DNA from: Neckera pumila
Taxonomy: Eukaryota; Streptophyta; Bryopsida; Hypnales; Neckeraceae
Assembly (NCBI GenBank): GCA_963969595.1
Contig: OZ018410.1
Coordinates: 43,195,413 to 43,259,412, forward strand
Reading direction: 5' to 3'
Length of the DNA stretch: 64,000 nt
Below are positions 49,460 to 61,522 of this stretch, in pieces. Below the pieces are notes generated by a model that saw only the letters and a program-made list of their open reading frames with translations, was not told the DNA's origin and did not search any database. The position numbers were made by a program, and so were the translations under genes. The number at the start of each line of letters is the position of its first letter. Within the stretch, counting starts at the first letter, position 1.

Positions 49460-50121
49460 TTAAACCCTAAATGCCCAATGCGTTTTTTGAGCTTCTTGGA
49501 AATTGCTTTAAATTGAACAAAAAGCCAACATTTTGATTACCGGTAGTTTTGTAAAAAAAAAATTGGGTTGTAACCATCCAAATTTTATTAGACTTGTTAG
49601 AGATCACATGGAAAAAGAAAACACAACAATATCACTCATAGATTGAAAGATTATAAAGTTTGATTTAGGGTGCCATAACTTGTGAAAGTAATTTGAAGTC
49701 TTTTAGTTCTCTTTTTACATGTCAAATCTAAAAATATGGTTACCAAAAACATGTGAAGTTAAAGGACATAACATGCATAACCCCAATCAATTTACAGCTT
49801 CCTAAAATCTACTCTACAATTCTTTTAAATGAATTTCTAATGTGATTTTTTTTTCCAATATCTGGTGTATTTGAGGCTCATTTCCAAGAGCCCTCAACAC
49901 TACGGAAAGTCAAAATTGCAATGGATACCCATTGCACAAAATCTTGAATAGAAAAATCACAATCGTTCATTTTCAAAATCAGATTTTTGATCCTAAAACC
50001 AAACTTCAAAAAGAGTTTTACAAAAATATAAACTATTGAAAGTAGCAACTTGGTTAGGTTTTATTTAGGTTCAAAGTATTGTTGACACCAAAATTTGGTA
50101 TTACGGGCATTTAGGGATTAA
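49460..50121. mobile_element. TTAA-bounded inverted-repeat element, 662 bp
   Basis: The left end is TTAAACCCTAAATGCCC at 49460. The right end at 50105-50121, read inverted, is TTAATCCCTAAATGCCC, so 16 of 17 bases agree and both borders carry TTAA. The interior is AT-rich and non-coding. It sits at the upstream edge of the J-domain gene. The terminal sequence is a sister type of the 25391 element. Confidence 0.7.
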
Positions 50122-51589
50122 GTACAATTGTGCATAGTATCATTAATTGAAAACATTAGTTACATAGCAAAAAGTCCTTCCATCCATTAGAACAAATAAT
50201 TAGGTGTTTGAAATTTTTTTTGCACATAGAGTAGAATTACTTGTAATTAATTAAGTATTTTCTGGGATATAAGCTATAAATTATTCAACTGTTAAAAAAA
50301 TTTCAGATATAAGCTGTGAAATTTCCTTGTCGTTAATATTTTTTTCTTTATATACATATGTTTAAAGTATTTTCATGGTTAAATGTTGTCTCCACATTGA
50401 ATTAAAAGTATTCTAGACTTGTGGTTAGTTCCCGAAGACAATTGTCCATATTTAAGAAAAATGGAATTTTAGACACTAGATTCATAAATCCCAATGCTCT
50501 TTGAAACTTTTAGTTTATCGCTAAAGACATATGCAACTTACCATTGTATAATCATGGCTTGACTTTGAGCAACTTTTTTAAGCTTGAAAAAATCTTTTTT
50601 CTCAATTTTATTTTTGTAATACAAACTAGAAAGGCTTGCCTTTCAATTTTCACATTAAAAGCAAAGATTGCTATAATTAAAAAGAAAAATTTAATAATTG
50701 ACTAGTATTTATCAAGTGTTGTAAAATTTACTATTAGAGGAAACTACAATTTAGATCAATATTCAAATTTTAAAGATAGAAATTGCATTTTTGATGAATT
50801 TTTGAAGTTAAAACTTCAAAATTAAATTGAAAGAATTCTAAAAATAACTTTGAACCTTTGACCATACGGGTAATTTCTAGATTTAGCTGCTTAACTTTGT
50901 TTTCTTTCAGGCAAACTTCAAAAACGTCATAGAACTTAAATTTCGTAACATATTTGTGTTTTGTCCAAAATCCTTGGACCATTAGGAGGTACGTGTGTAA
51001 TGTATTGGCTTTGTGCAATTAAAATTATTTTCTTACATAACCTTGGAGAAGAAATTATAATATATTGAAGGAAATATAATGTATTTGGAAGGATAAAATG
51101 ACCTCCTTTCTTCAAACTCTTTTATCTTGCAATATAAGTGGTCAATATTTTAGAATTTGAACCATTGATGGATTATAATTTTTAATTATAATTTATTAAA
51201 AATTAAAAATTAAAAATTTCTTCTTTGCAATAGATATGATACTTTCTAAGTGTCATTTATAGAATACAGTCAAGAAATTTTAGGGATTCAAAATTATCTC
51301 ATGCGCACTAAGATGCACAATATTCCTGTAGCAAGTACAATAAAAGTTTAAAAAACAATAAAAATAAAATAGATCTAAAAACAAAAATAAAAATAGAAAG
51401 GTTTCAAAGAAGGATTTCAAAGAAGGGATATTTATACTATATAGATTTTATAAGTGGATGGAGATATATAATTACAATGAGTTTAAAACATGATTTGATT
51501 TAAAAAATTTTAAGATATTTTTAAAGTTGGTCTTAATTGTCATATTCTTGATGTTATCAATAATCTAAATTTTGCTATATTTACCAAAA
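50122..51589. other. AT-rich DNA, nothing recognised
   Basis: No open frame or repeat structure beyond A/T-rich tracts could be supported. Confidence 0.5.
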
Positions 51590-52440
51590 TCCTGGAAAAT
51601 ATTAATATAGGGATTCTTTTAAGAAGAAAGGTTTAATCAATTGGTCATTATGTGACTAACATCACTATTCAAATCGTATTGTATTTTAAACTCAAATGTA
51701 CCTAATTTTGAACTCTATACAAAACTAACACTCTTATTTCTAAAGGTAATAATTTAAGTCTTAGTCCTTTATCAACGCTTTTGATAGAATGAATGCAGTC
51801 CTAGTCATGCCTAGTGTTCTACAAGGTGGTCAAATATTCTATTCAGTGATTCAAGTTTGTCATATATGCAATGTGTGCTCTCACCTAATCAAATGCCAAG
51901 ATAATATTTTTAAATTATACACATAACTCCTTAAATATCTCTTTAATTATATGAGGGTTAAATTCATCTAATCAATTCTATATATTTTGCACTGAATGCA
52001 AGAATAACTAGCGATTCAGTTGTCTACGTCAAATTTTCTTAGTATGCATGAAGAATGAAGTTAAGAATTTATACCAAGGTCTATTTTTTCTTATTCTTTT
52101 TCTCTTTTAGGTCAAATTATCCAAAGTACACACAATTAGAACCTACATGCAACAAACCTAAAACCAATCTTTACTTATACTCAAAAATGACTCTAAAACC
52201 ATGCACAAATTAATCCTAAAGCCATGTCAAAACAAAACTTAAAATCATGTAGTATAATACGTACAATCATAGATGAAATACCTTGTTTCTGATGGTTATG
52301 GACCTACTACCGTGCGACTGGGCCTATAACCATGAAAATCAGCCTATGATCGTGCACTCCAGCCCAAGCCTGTGAATCAAGACCTAAGACCAAGAAAATC
52401 AGCCCTATGACCGTAGAACTAATACTTGTGTTTCTGATTG
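51590..52440. repeat. Direct repeat, copy A (copy B at about 54290-55200)
   Basis: Order-conserved phrases are shared with copy B: AGGTTTAATCA near the start, TAGTGTTCTA with GGTCAAAT, GCAAGAAT(A/G)ACTA(G/A)CG, and a run of GACCGTG phrases at the end. Divergence is considerable. A long terminal repeat or an old segmental duplication could explain the pair. Confidence 0.5.
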
Positions 52441-52643
52441 AAGGAGAATTTATGATCTGAACCTAATCAATTAAGGTTTCATTTTTCAAACTTTAGGTGT
52501 TCCAGAACATGGAATAAGAAAAAAAGCCCCAGAAGTCAAAACTTGTAACTCTCTACTGGAATTTTAAAGCTATTTATGCACTCAAACCAAGCATTTGACA
52601 GTGCAATTAGAGTTTAGTCTCAATTCAATCAAAGCAATCTTAG

Positions 52644-52887
52644 TGACAAACCAAATTTGACCTGAATATGAAACTTCTTAATGAGCATATATTGAAATCA
52701 CATGGACAAATTCATGCATACATAAAAACCACTTGGATAATAAAGCAATGGACAATAAACAATAATGACAAACCAAATTTGACCTCAATACAAAACTTCT
52801 TAATGTGCATACATTGAAATCACATGGACAAATTACTACATCCACAAAAACCACTTGGACAATAAAGCAGTAGACTATAAACAATAG
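52644..52887. repeat. Two-copy tandem duplication, 122-bp unit
   Basis: GACAAACCAAATTTGACCT starts at 52644 and again at 52766. The units continue in parallel through ATTGAAATCACATGGACAAA and ACCACTTGGA(T/C)AATAAAGCA. Confidence 0.85.
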
Positions 52888-53895
52888 ACAATAATTTGAA
52901 CAAATTTGGACAATAGAACACATTTATCTATCTATCTATATTTTTTTTAAGTTTGGTTATGTCCCATATTATTGTTGGCTTTCGTATTCTTCTATATTTG
53001 CTTCAAATTGCTTCAATTAGGAACATATTAACAAACACTCTTCCTTACAATTATGCTCATATTTTCTCGCGCCTATTTCCCTCAATAGGTTTGTTTATTC
53101 ATTCTCATCAATCAGTTTCTCTCAGTGCTTACCAAATTTTTTCTTAAGTCCTGATTTATTTCTCTCAACATTCTCTCTTTTATCTTTTTTTATAAAATAA
53201 TTAGACTAATAGACAATTAAATAGTACTTCTCTTTCAGTCTTTAAGAATGGATAGTTAGACTTTTCATAATTATTTATTGCCTGTACAAAAAAATACTAA
53301 TATGTTTTTACAAAGGTCACTCTTCATCTTATCATATTCTCCCTTATATTCTCACAAAGAATTTAAGATAATTGTCTGAAGACAGAGAGAGAAAAATGAG
53401 ACTTTTATGTGCAGGTTTCTTTCAAATTTTATTAGAAAGTATTTGTTATTTTTGAGATGAAATTATACCTAAATGTTCTAGATAACTAAAATTACTTTAT
53501 ATTGTTTCGGCAATTGAATATGCGTACTCTTCAAATCAATATTGACTCATGAAAAAGACTTTAAGAGAGATGATGAAATTACCCTACATTTAATGAATAG
53601 ACAATATTTTATAAAACAAGTCAGTCTTATTTTTTAAAATTAACTTTTGTTTGAAGGACAATTGATAGTTTTTCAGTTTGACTTTAAACCCATGGATGCA
53701 ATTACTTTATTATTACTTTATTATTATTATTTTATATTATATATATATATATATATTTATTTATTTATTTATTTTAATTTAAAGAAAAAATTCTCTTCCT
53801 TACATAGGCATATGCAAGTCTATGTTGGCAAATGCCTTTGTGGATCGTCGTCTTCAGCATCCGTCCCACGTCTGTTCCAATTTTGTAATAAAGCA
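52888..53895. other. AT-rich DNA with a TA/TTTA microsatellite
   Basis: A (TA)n run followed by (TTTA)n lies at about 53735-53775. No gene is supported. Confidence 0.5.
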
Positions 53896-54120
53896 TTATA
53901 CAAATTCAACTTGAATTATAGGTGTACGTGTCATCAGAGTTCTTCCATGGTCATGTATCCGCAAAATGCTTTTGTACAAAATGTACATATTCATTACCGT
54001 TGTGTCTATAAAAAAGGCAAAAATACGATGCCACCATTTGTGTGATCGAGTTTGGCATGTATATAATGTCCGCAGTTGATCCGCCACATCCACCCTCTTC
54101 ATATGTGTGGTATACTCCAA
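53896..54120 (-). pseudogene. piggyBac-type transposase fragment (C-terminal part of DDE_Tnp_1_7)
   Basis: The 74-codon minus frame contains the piggyBac hallmark around the third catalytic Asp: KRVDVADQLRTLYTCQTRSH, then KWWHRIFAFFIDTTVMNMYI followed by LYK. These match the family pattern (MxGVDxxDQ, then S-x-KWWxRIFxFLxD-x-x-x-x-NAYILY). Upstream the frame shifts and no N-terminal domain or first two catalytic Asp were found. Downstream a stop is followed by a weakly open stretch. It is a broken relic without activity. Its importance is that it supplies a plausible past source for the TTAA-bounded elements in this window. Confidence 0.8.
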
Positions 54121-54289
54121 GTGTATGGAAGAAATAAGAATGGCATTTCAAACGGCCCCATCTCGTCGAGGCACCTTAAGAATTGGAACGCAAGGAAAAT
54201 ATATTGGCATGGCATGAGTGAAAATTAGAAGCACAGGCTATTTGTCTTTCTAAAGGACACAAATAGTTCCCTGTGAACTAGATTTTGCA

Positions 54290-55200
54290 CTTCTACAAAA
54301 CCCAAGAACAATAGTATAGGGGTTCTTTGTTCTAGGGAAAGGTTTAATCAGTCTAACATTTTATGACTAAAAGTCACTCACAAATAGATTTGTGTTTACA
54401 AGTTTAGTATAATATTATATCACTCTTATTCCCGTGTGCAAAATTTGTTGGCTAGTCCATTACCAATGTACGTATAAAGTCCCAATCCTATGTAGTGTTC
54501 TAAGGGAGGTCAAATCATTCTTTGTCAAATAAATCAGGTTTTGTCAAATGAATTGTATATGATACATGCACTAAGATTTAATCACAACAAGATAGTATTG
54601 ATAAAATAGTACATATAATTCGTTCATTATACCTTTTTATATTTTTATGTCAAATAATTCAATCAATCTACAGCTAATGTGATCATGCAAGAATGACTAA
54701 CGTTTCCGTATTCTATATCAAATATTTCCCAATTGTATGTATGATGATGTCAAATAATTCTTACTTCTTTTACCTTTGTTAAATTAGGTCAAATGAATCC
54801 AAACACATTGTTTATCCTTGAAAATATACAAAACATACATTGAAACAATTTGCAATTTGACCCAACACATAAACTTATGACCAAGACTTAAAACAATCAC
54901 TTCATAATAAAACATGCAAATTTTAAGACTAAAACTTGATTAAAATCACTGAATCATAATAAATCACCAGGGGTTTAAAACATAGAACAACTCAATAAAT
55001 AAACAATTAGATAATTAATTAATCAATAAGTAAATAAATTAATAAATTAATTATTAATATAATTCAGCTTACCCCTCTTGAAGACCAAGACCAAGACCAA
55101 GACTGTGTTACCCGACTTGTGACCTGGACCTTTGACCGTGGGTTAACGGAGCCCAAGACCGCGCGATATCAGGGCCCTATGACCGTGTGAACCCTGATTT
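54290..55200. repeat. Direct repeat, copy B (copy A at about 51590-52440)
   Basis: It starts ATAGTATAGGGGTTCTTTG then AGGTTTAATCAG, and ends with CCCTATGACCGTGTGAAC. The internal order of shared phrases is as in copy A. Confidence 0.5.
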
Positions 55201-56190
55201 CATCGCAGCAAGCTTCCACAGACTGCGTGCTGAATTCCGATCCAAAAAAAAATTCCAATTCGGACCCAATTTGATGCAATTTCTGAAATTTCTCGCGGTT
55301 CTTGTTCTTTCAATCAATTTGGAATACTCACGCCTATCCGTGATTCAATCTGTGGTAATCTTTTTAGAAATTTCGTAAATCAACATTGAAGCCAATTTGA
55401 TGCAAATTTTTGAAATTGTTTGATTCTGAGGTCTTCGTGATGTGCAATGACTGAGCGATGAATCACTGCCACATATAGGGCTTACCACAATTTGTATGAA
55501 ATTTTCACAGGTTTAAGATTTCAAATGAGCGACCGGTGCAAGCGCAAGTTGCTTCATCGAAATTCTACAGTTTTGAATTGAATTCGATCGCTCGTAGGAT
55601 TCAATCTTCTCAATTTTTCAAACTGATTCAGTTCTCATTCATTGGCCAAAGACTCCCGAAGGCTGCAACCGTAGCTAAGATTCGTCAAATTTCCCGGCAT
55701 TCCCAATCTGATTGTGGGTTTGACTCGAGGGAAACGATTTAACATCACAGCGATCAATCCACAAATTCAACCTTGAATCCTTCAAACTTGACCGAAATTT
55801 GATCAAGGTGCTGCGCCTGTCGCATCGAATACTAGCCGCAAGCCTTGACCACGATTTCTGTTTTTTTAAGAAATTATGGGATCAAATTTACCTGTTGAAG
55901 CTGGGTTGGTGATGACGAAGGAATCACAGCAATCTGCTCTCTCTTGTGACCGCAAATTTGGCATCAATTTCTCTTGTTCCGCTCGCTGACACGCCTCCGA
56001 CCAGCTCTTGCCTTCGATTCACATCGATGCTGCTCCGATTTTTGTTGAATTCGTCCAATAGCCAATTCTCCTTCTTGGGTGGCTAATCATGCTTCAAACT
56101 TCTCAGAATGTTATGAATTGCTCACCAATTAGACTCCGCACGCACATCAGCCTTCAATCTTTCCTCCCTACTGCTCAGGCTTCACGCTCC
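55201..56190. other. DNA upstream of the copia element, no supported gene
   Basis: GC content is somewhat higher. Short frames such as 55187-55378 are not convincing. GGCAC at 56191-56195 is the left target duplication of the copia element. Confidence 0.4.
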
Positions 56191-56195
56191 GGCAC

Positions 56196-56381
56196 TGTAG
56201 TTAGTATATAGTTAAATATATCTAGTCAGCCTTATGTCTAAGTTTACTATAGAGTTACGACTTATGAAGTAACATAGAGTCACATCTTTCTAGTTTAGGA
56301 TTCACTGTGACTGTTCAACTTCCATTATATTAATGGCTTGTATCTTTCATAATAAATATAATGAAATATATTCTTATCACA
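56196..56381 (+). repeat. copia 5' LTR
   Basis: 186 bp, TG...CA. It differs from the 3' LTR at three sites. One falls in the TATA-like box: TATATTAAT here (56326) and TATATAAAT in the 3' copy. Confidence 0.95.
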
Positions 56382-56430
56382 TGGTTTCAGAGCTTGTAGA
56401 GCATATGTTAGATGCACATCAAAAAGCATC

Positions 56431-56884
56431 ATGTGTTTTCCTGCTACACCTAGTGCTGATTGCACTGGCGCAGATGTTTTTGATTTGTTTATTAATGACA
56501 ACGAAAGAATTGAAGTAGAAAATGAATTTCAAATAATTAATAGATTTTTTAATCTTGCATTAGAACCACACCATCCAACACTGCCGGAAGAATATGAAGA
56601 AGAGAGCCATGTTGTTGGATTGTATAATGGTTTCTCTCAATTAAATCTAAATGATGGATTCTATCATTTAGATTTAATTGAGAGAAACTTTGACAGAAAT
56701 TGAAGAACCAGATCTAATTGTAAATCAAGTTGATGTCACATACACGGCATACAACATTTCACATGCCCCTACAAGTTATTTAAATTATTTAAATTCACCA
56801 GGACAATTTGACGAGCTTAATCCTCAATTTTTTGATGATGGCGACATTTCAATTATCTTGCCAATTGTCCATATGGAACTCTAA
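56431..56884 (+). other. copia leader with two small acidic frames and a perfect hairpin
   Basis: Between the primer-binding site and gag are a 90-codon frame (56431-56703) and a 68-codon acidic frame (56678-56884), both unlike gag. A perfect 25-bp inverted repeat around a 7-nt loop lies at 56631-56687 (arm TTTCTCTCAATTAAATCTAA then ATGAT). The frames could be captured host sequence or chance; the hairpin could serve packaging or dimerisation. Confidence 0.6.
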
Positions 56885-56919
56885 AAGTAAAAGAATTTCT
56901 TGTTGAAGTCACATCACTT

Positions 56920-59900
56920 ATGGCTTCATCAACTTCAACCTCTGCTCCCAGAGCTTATATCATTCCTCCCTTGAGTGTTGATAACTATGCCACTTGGAGT
57001 GTGAAAATAGAAATGCTGTTAATTCGGTTTGAATTATGGCAAGTTGTGGATGGTACAGATGCAAATCCAGGATTAAGCAATGCTATTGCTCATTCAGCCT
57101 GGAAATTAAATGATTCCAAAGCCAAGTCTGATATTATTTTTCATTGCGGTGAAAAACAAATTATCTCCCTCAAATCTCTTGGATAAGCCAAAGAGGTATG
57201 GGATCGACTTAAACAAATTTATGAGAGATCCAATAAAGGATCTCAAGTCCATTTTCATAAAAAACTCTGTCATATGCAAATGACAGAAAATGATGATATA
57301 ATTGCCTTTCTTGATAATTGTAAAAGCAACTTTGCAAGAAGTTGCAACTGCAGGTTGTGAATTTAGTGATTTCCAACAAGTTACATTACTCCTAGCAGCA
57401 TTATCTAATTTATGGAATTTGTTTATAACATCTCAAGGCTATGTAGCTGATCTCAACTTTACAAAATTACTTTCTAACATTCTACAACAATCTGCTATGA
57501 TGGGCAAAAAGGATTCAAATAAATCCAATGCTTTTTACGTTAAAGGGAACTTTCGTAAGAACAAACAACTAAATCAACCTTTAAAGCAACGGCAGTTCCC
57601 TAACAACCATCAACGTGACTCAACTTCCCAAGTTATAATTTGTCACTATTGTGGAAAGAAAGGTCACAAATCACCTGACTGTAGAAAGAAAAAGTGGGAT
57701 CAAAATCAATGCTCCCAACTTAATACTACAACATCTGACGAACCCATGCATTTATTTACTGCAGTGACCACAGATACAAGTGCACAATGGTATTTGGACT
57801 CTGGCACTAGCCAACATATGTCCCCATTTAAGCATTTATTTTGCAGCTACACTATCTTAGCAAATCCTAAGACAATTTATTTAGGAGAAAATTCCATTCA
57901 TCAAGCCATTGGAATTGGTTCGGTGCTCCTTCAATTACAGTCTAATCAACCATTGTTGATCAATGAAATACTATATGTGCCTGGTTTAGCTAAAAACCTT
58001 ATCTCAATTTCCCAAATCACTTAAATAGGCCAAACAAAAGCTACATTTACTAAAGATCAATGTATCATTATAACACGTTCACCTTCTAATACAACACTAA
58101 TAATAAAGTGTCAAAAAGAGGGTTATTTATCCTCTTGGACTTGGAATTGAATCTAATCAACATGCTTCATATGCATCATCAGTAACCCCACAAGATGTTG
58201 AAACTATCAAATGGCGTCACCGCTTGGGTCATTTAAATTTATACTCTCTTAATACCATGAAAACAAGAGAGTTGGTTACTGGGCTTCCTCATTTAAAAAG
58301 TAGCATTCCACTTTGTGAAGGTTGTGTATTGGGTAAACATCATCGCATGTCTTATCCAAAAGTATCTGCAACACGGGCTATTAAGTTATTAGCCCTTGTC
58401 CATACTGATGTATGCGGGCCCATGCAAACTGCTTCCTTCGGCGGAGCTCTTTATTTCTTAATATTCATTGATGATTCCTCTCATTACACACATGTGTATT
58501 TTTTTAAAAGTAAATCTGATACTTTTATATATTTTCAACAATATAAGGCTCTTGCTGAAAACCAAAATCAATCCAAAATATTATTACTTCGTTCCGACAA
58601 TGGCGGGGAGTTTACTGCTCAACAATTCAACACTTTTTGTGTTGATCATGGTATAAAACATCAATTTATTGTGCCCTATAATCCGGCTCAAAATGGCGTC
58701 TCTGAGTGTAAGAATCGAACTTTGGTAGAATTAGCCCGAAGCATGCTGAAGACTGCTAATCTCCCAAATTCATTTTGGGCTGAAGCAGTTTCTACATCTT
58801 GTTACTTGCAAAATTTATCACACACAAGTACTCTTGATAATATTACTCCAATTGAAATTTGGACTAGCTTTAAGACAGACTTGAGTCACTTACGTGTTTT
58901 TGGCTGTTATGCCTATTCTCATGTTCCTCCTGAGCAACGGCGTAAATTAGATGCTAAAGCTATAAAATGTCTTTTCATTGGCTATGGTGAACCTCAAGGC
59001 ATTAAAGGATATCGACTTTATTCTTTAGAAGATAAGAAAATCTTTTCTAGTAGAGATGTAATCTTCCATGAAGATCAGTTACTCTCTGGACATTCTTCTC
59101 ACTTGTCTAAACTATCAAGTACAAATGAGCCTGACATTTACATAGTACCAGACTCTACCCCAAATGAACTTGCTCAACAAATATCTAGTCCTACCAGCAT
59201 AACTACTTCATTGTCTCCTGCCTCACCTTCACCATCAAGTATACAAACCCAATCTCAAACATCCAGTTCTTTTGATTTTCCTACTCCGAGTCAAACACCT
59301 CCTAGATGATTTGGCCATTGTTCCTGCTACCACCCCTATTCACCTCCTCACTCTCTTCCTTTACAAGTTATACATTGCTCAGATCGGAACAATAAAGGCA
59401 CTTGGACTCACTCACAGTTCCATGATAATGCCTCATATGCCTATGCATTAATGGCTCAACAGTTATTGATCCCGCCACTGTTGCTGAAGCCATGGCCAGT
59501 CCTGAGGCCTCTGAATGGCACAGTGCTATGCAAATGGAGTATAACTCCCTACTTAAAAATAACACTTGGACTTTGGTTGAACGTCCTCCTTCTCTATCAA
59601 TCATTAGTACAAAATGGCTTTTTCGCCGAAAATACAATGCTGATGGTACAATAGACCGTTTTAAAGCACGCCTTGTGGCTCGCGGTTTTACACAACAGGT
59701 TGGGGTGGATTACAATGAAACTTTTTCTCCAGTCATTTGTATTACCTCTCTTTGCATTTTATTAAGCTTAGCAACTATGTATGATCTTCATATCCATCAA
59801 ATGGATGTGACCACTGCTTTTCTTCATGGTGATCTTCATGAAGAAATCTATATTTTTCAACTAGAAGGATTTATTAAGCCAGGTACTGAACATTTAGTAT

Positions 59901-61043
59901 GTCGTTTATTAAAATCCTTATATGGATTAAAACAAGCACCACGTGTGTGGTGGGAGAAATTTGACTCTCATCTTTTAACTCAAGGCTTTACCTGATGCCT
60001 TTTTGATACTAATGCTTCTATTAAAAATTCTGGACATTCTTATATCCTTTTGGGTCTTTATATAGATGACCTTATACTAATTTCAAACTCTTTATCCTAC
60101 TTACTTGACCAAAAGACTTCCTTATCACATCATTTTGCTATGACTGACAAACAAGACATTAGTTATATTCTTGGTATTCAAGTACAGCGGGATAGACCAA
60201 ATCGCAGACTTGTGTTAACACAATCCAAATATATATCTGATTTGTTAACTAAATTCAACATGCAAAACTATAAACCAGCTAGTACACCTATGGCTGTTGG
60301 AATGAAATTTACTAAAGCCATGGCTCCCAAAAATTGTGATGAAGAATCTCTGATGCAGACAATCCCATATGCCAATTCCATTGGCAGTCTTCAATATTTA
60401 GTTACTTGTACAAGACCTGATTTAGCTTATACGGTAAATCATTTGGCTCAGTTTATGGCCCAGCCTAGTTCTACACATTGGTCTGGTGTCAAACGGATAT
60501 TTCGATATCTTCATCATACTAAATTATTTGGAATATGTTTCCAAGCTCCCGACTCCTCATCTACTGTTGAATCTACTTTTCAAGGTTGGACCAATGCAGA
60601 TTGGGGGGGATATTGATTCAAGAAGATCCACTTCTGGATACTACTTTAGTCTTGGGAATGGTCCCATTTCATGGCATGCAAAGAAACAATCCACTGTGGC
60701 GTTATCGTCTACTGAAGCGGAATACATTGCAGCTGCAACAGCAACAAAAGAATTGATTTGGATTTGACACCTTCTTGATGAAATTGGTTATCCAGTTAAA
60801 AATACTACAACTTTACATTGTGACAATCAATCCTGCATCGCCCTAACTGTAAATCCAAGATTTCACGATCGTTCTAAACATATTGAATTACGATATCATT
60901 TTGTACGTGAAAAAGTAACTAAAAATGAAGTTAAACTTATCTTCACTCCTACAGAGAAAATGTGGGCTGATGTGTTAACAAAGGCTTTATCTAAAGTTAA
61001 ACATAATATTTGTATTTCTTCAATGGGACTTATTGGCTTATGA
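56920..61043 (+). pseudogene. copia gag-pol, broken
   Basis: Gag starts at 56920 (YIIPPLSVDNYATWSVKIEM). A stop at 57184 and a frame change near 57310 break it. A CCHC zinc knuckle (CHYCGKKGHKSPDC) lies at 57641-57682. The protease motif WYLDSGTSQHM is at about 57790. A stop at 58022 precedes the integrase frame 58224-59309, which has HTDVCGP, RSDNGGEF and NGVSECKNRT (Asp, Asp and Glu present; Cys where Arg is usual). Reverse transcriptase (59492-60616) keeps TAFLHGDL, LYGLKQAPR and LYIDDLIL but has a stop at 59993. A frame change at a G run (60604-60610) splits RNase H, and a stop at 60765 follows KELIWI. The last frame ends at 61043. The element cannot be autonomous. Confidence 0.92.
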
Positions 61044-61135
61044 ATCATGGACTTTGGAGAAACTGCTGATGCAACATACTTCAAAATTCAGCATCAGCAA
61101 TCACGACTACTTAGACCATTTAGCTGAAGGGGGAG

Positions 61136-61321
61136 TGTAGTTAGTATATAGTTAAATATATCTAGTCAGCCTTATGTCTAAGTATACTATAGAGTTACGA
61201 CTTATGAAGTAACATAGAGTCACATCCTTCTAGTTTAGGATTCACTGTGACTGTTCAACTTCCATTATATAAATGGCTTGTATCTTTCATAATAAATATA
61301 ATGAAATATATTCTTATCACA
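61136..61321 (+). repeat. copia 3' LTR
   Basis: 186 bp, TG...CA, followed by the right target duplication GGCAC at 61322-61326. It retains an intact TATATAAAT box. Confidence 0.95.
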
Positions 61322-61522
61322 GGCACTTCTTCCTCAGGCTTGCAATTAATTAATTTTAATAATTCCCTTAGAGTTTCCTTCTACTCTCACAGTAACAGTT
61401 TTCTCATCACACAATCACAAGTCCAAATTTCACTGTTTGAATCCTCACATAAATGCACAACACAATTTATAATATAATACTCAACTCCTCACAATAATTA
61501 CGAAACTAAAAAACTCACATAT

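Larger units (their letters stand above)
56191..61326 (+). mobile_element. Ty1/copia LTR retrotransposon with both LTRs and 5-bp target duplication
   Basis: LTRs of 186 bp at 56196-56381 and 61136-61321 start TGTAG and end TCACA. They differ at three positions, and the flanks are GGCAC on both sides. The primer-binding site TGGTTTCAGAGC directly follows the 5' LTR (initiator Met-tRNA type, one base from the usual TGGTATCAGAGC). The polypurine tract GAAGGGGGAG precedes the 3' LTR. Domain order gag, protease, integrase, reverse transcriptase, RNase H defines copia. The coding part carries several stops and at least two frameshifts. High LTR identity suggests insertion within the last one or few million years, depending on the mutation rate. 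Confidence 0.95.
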
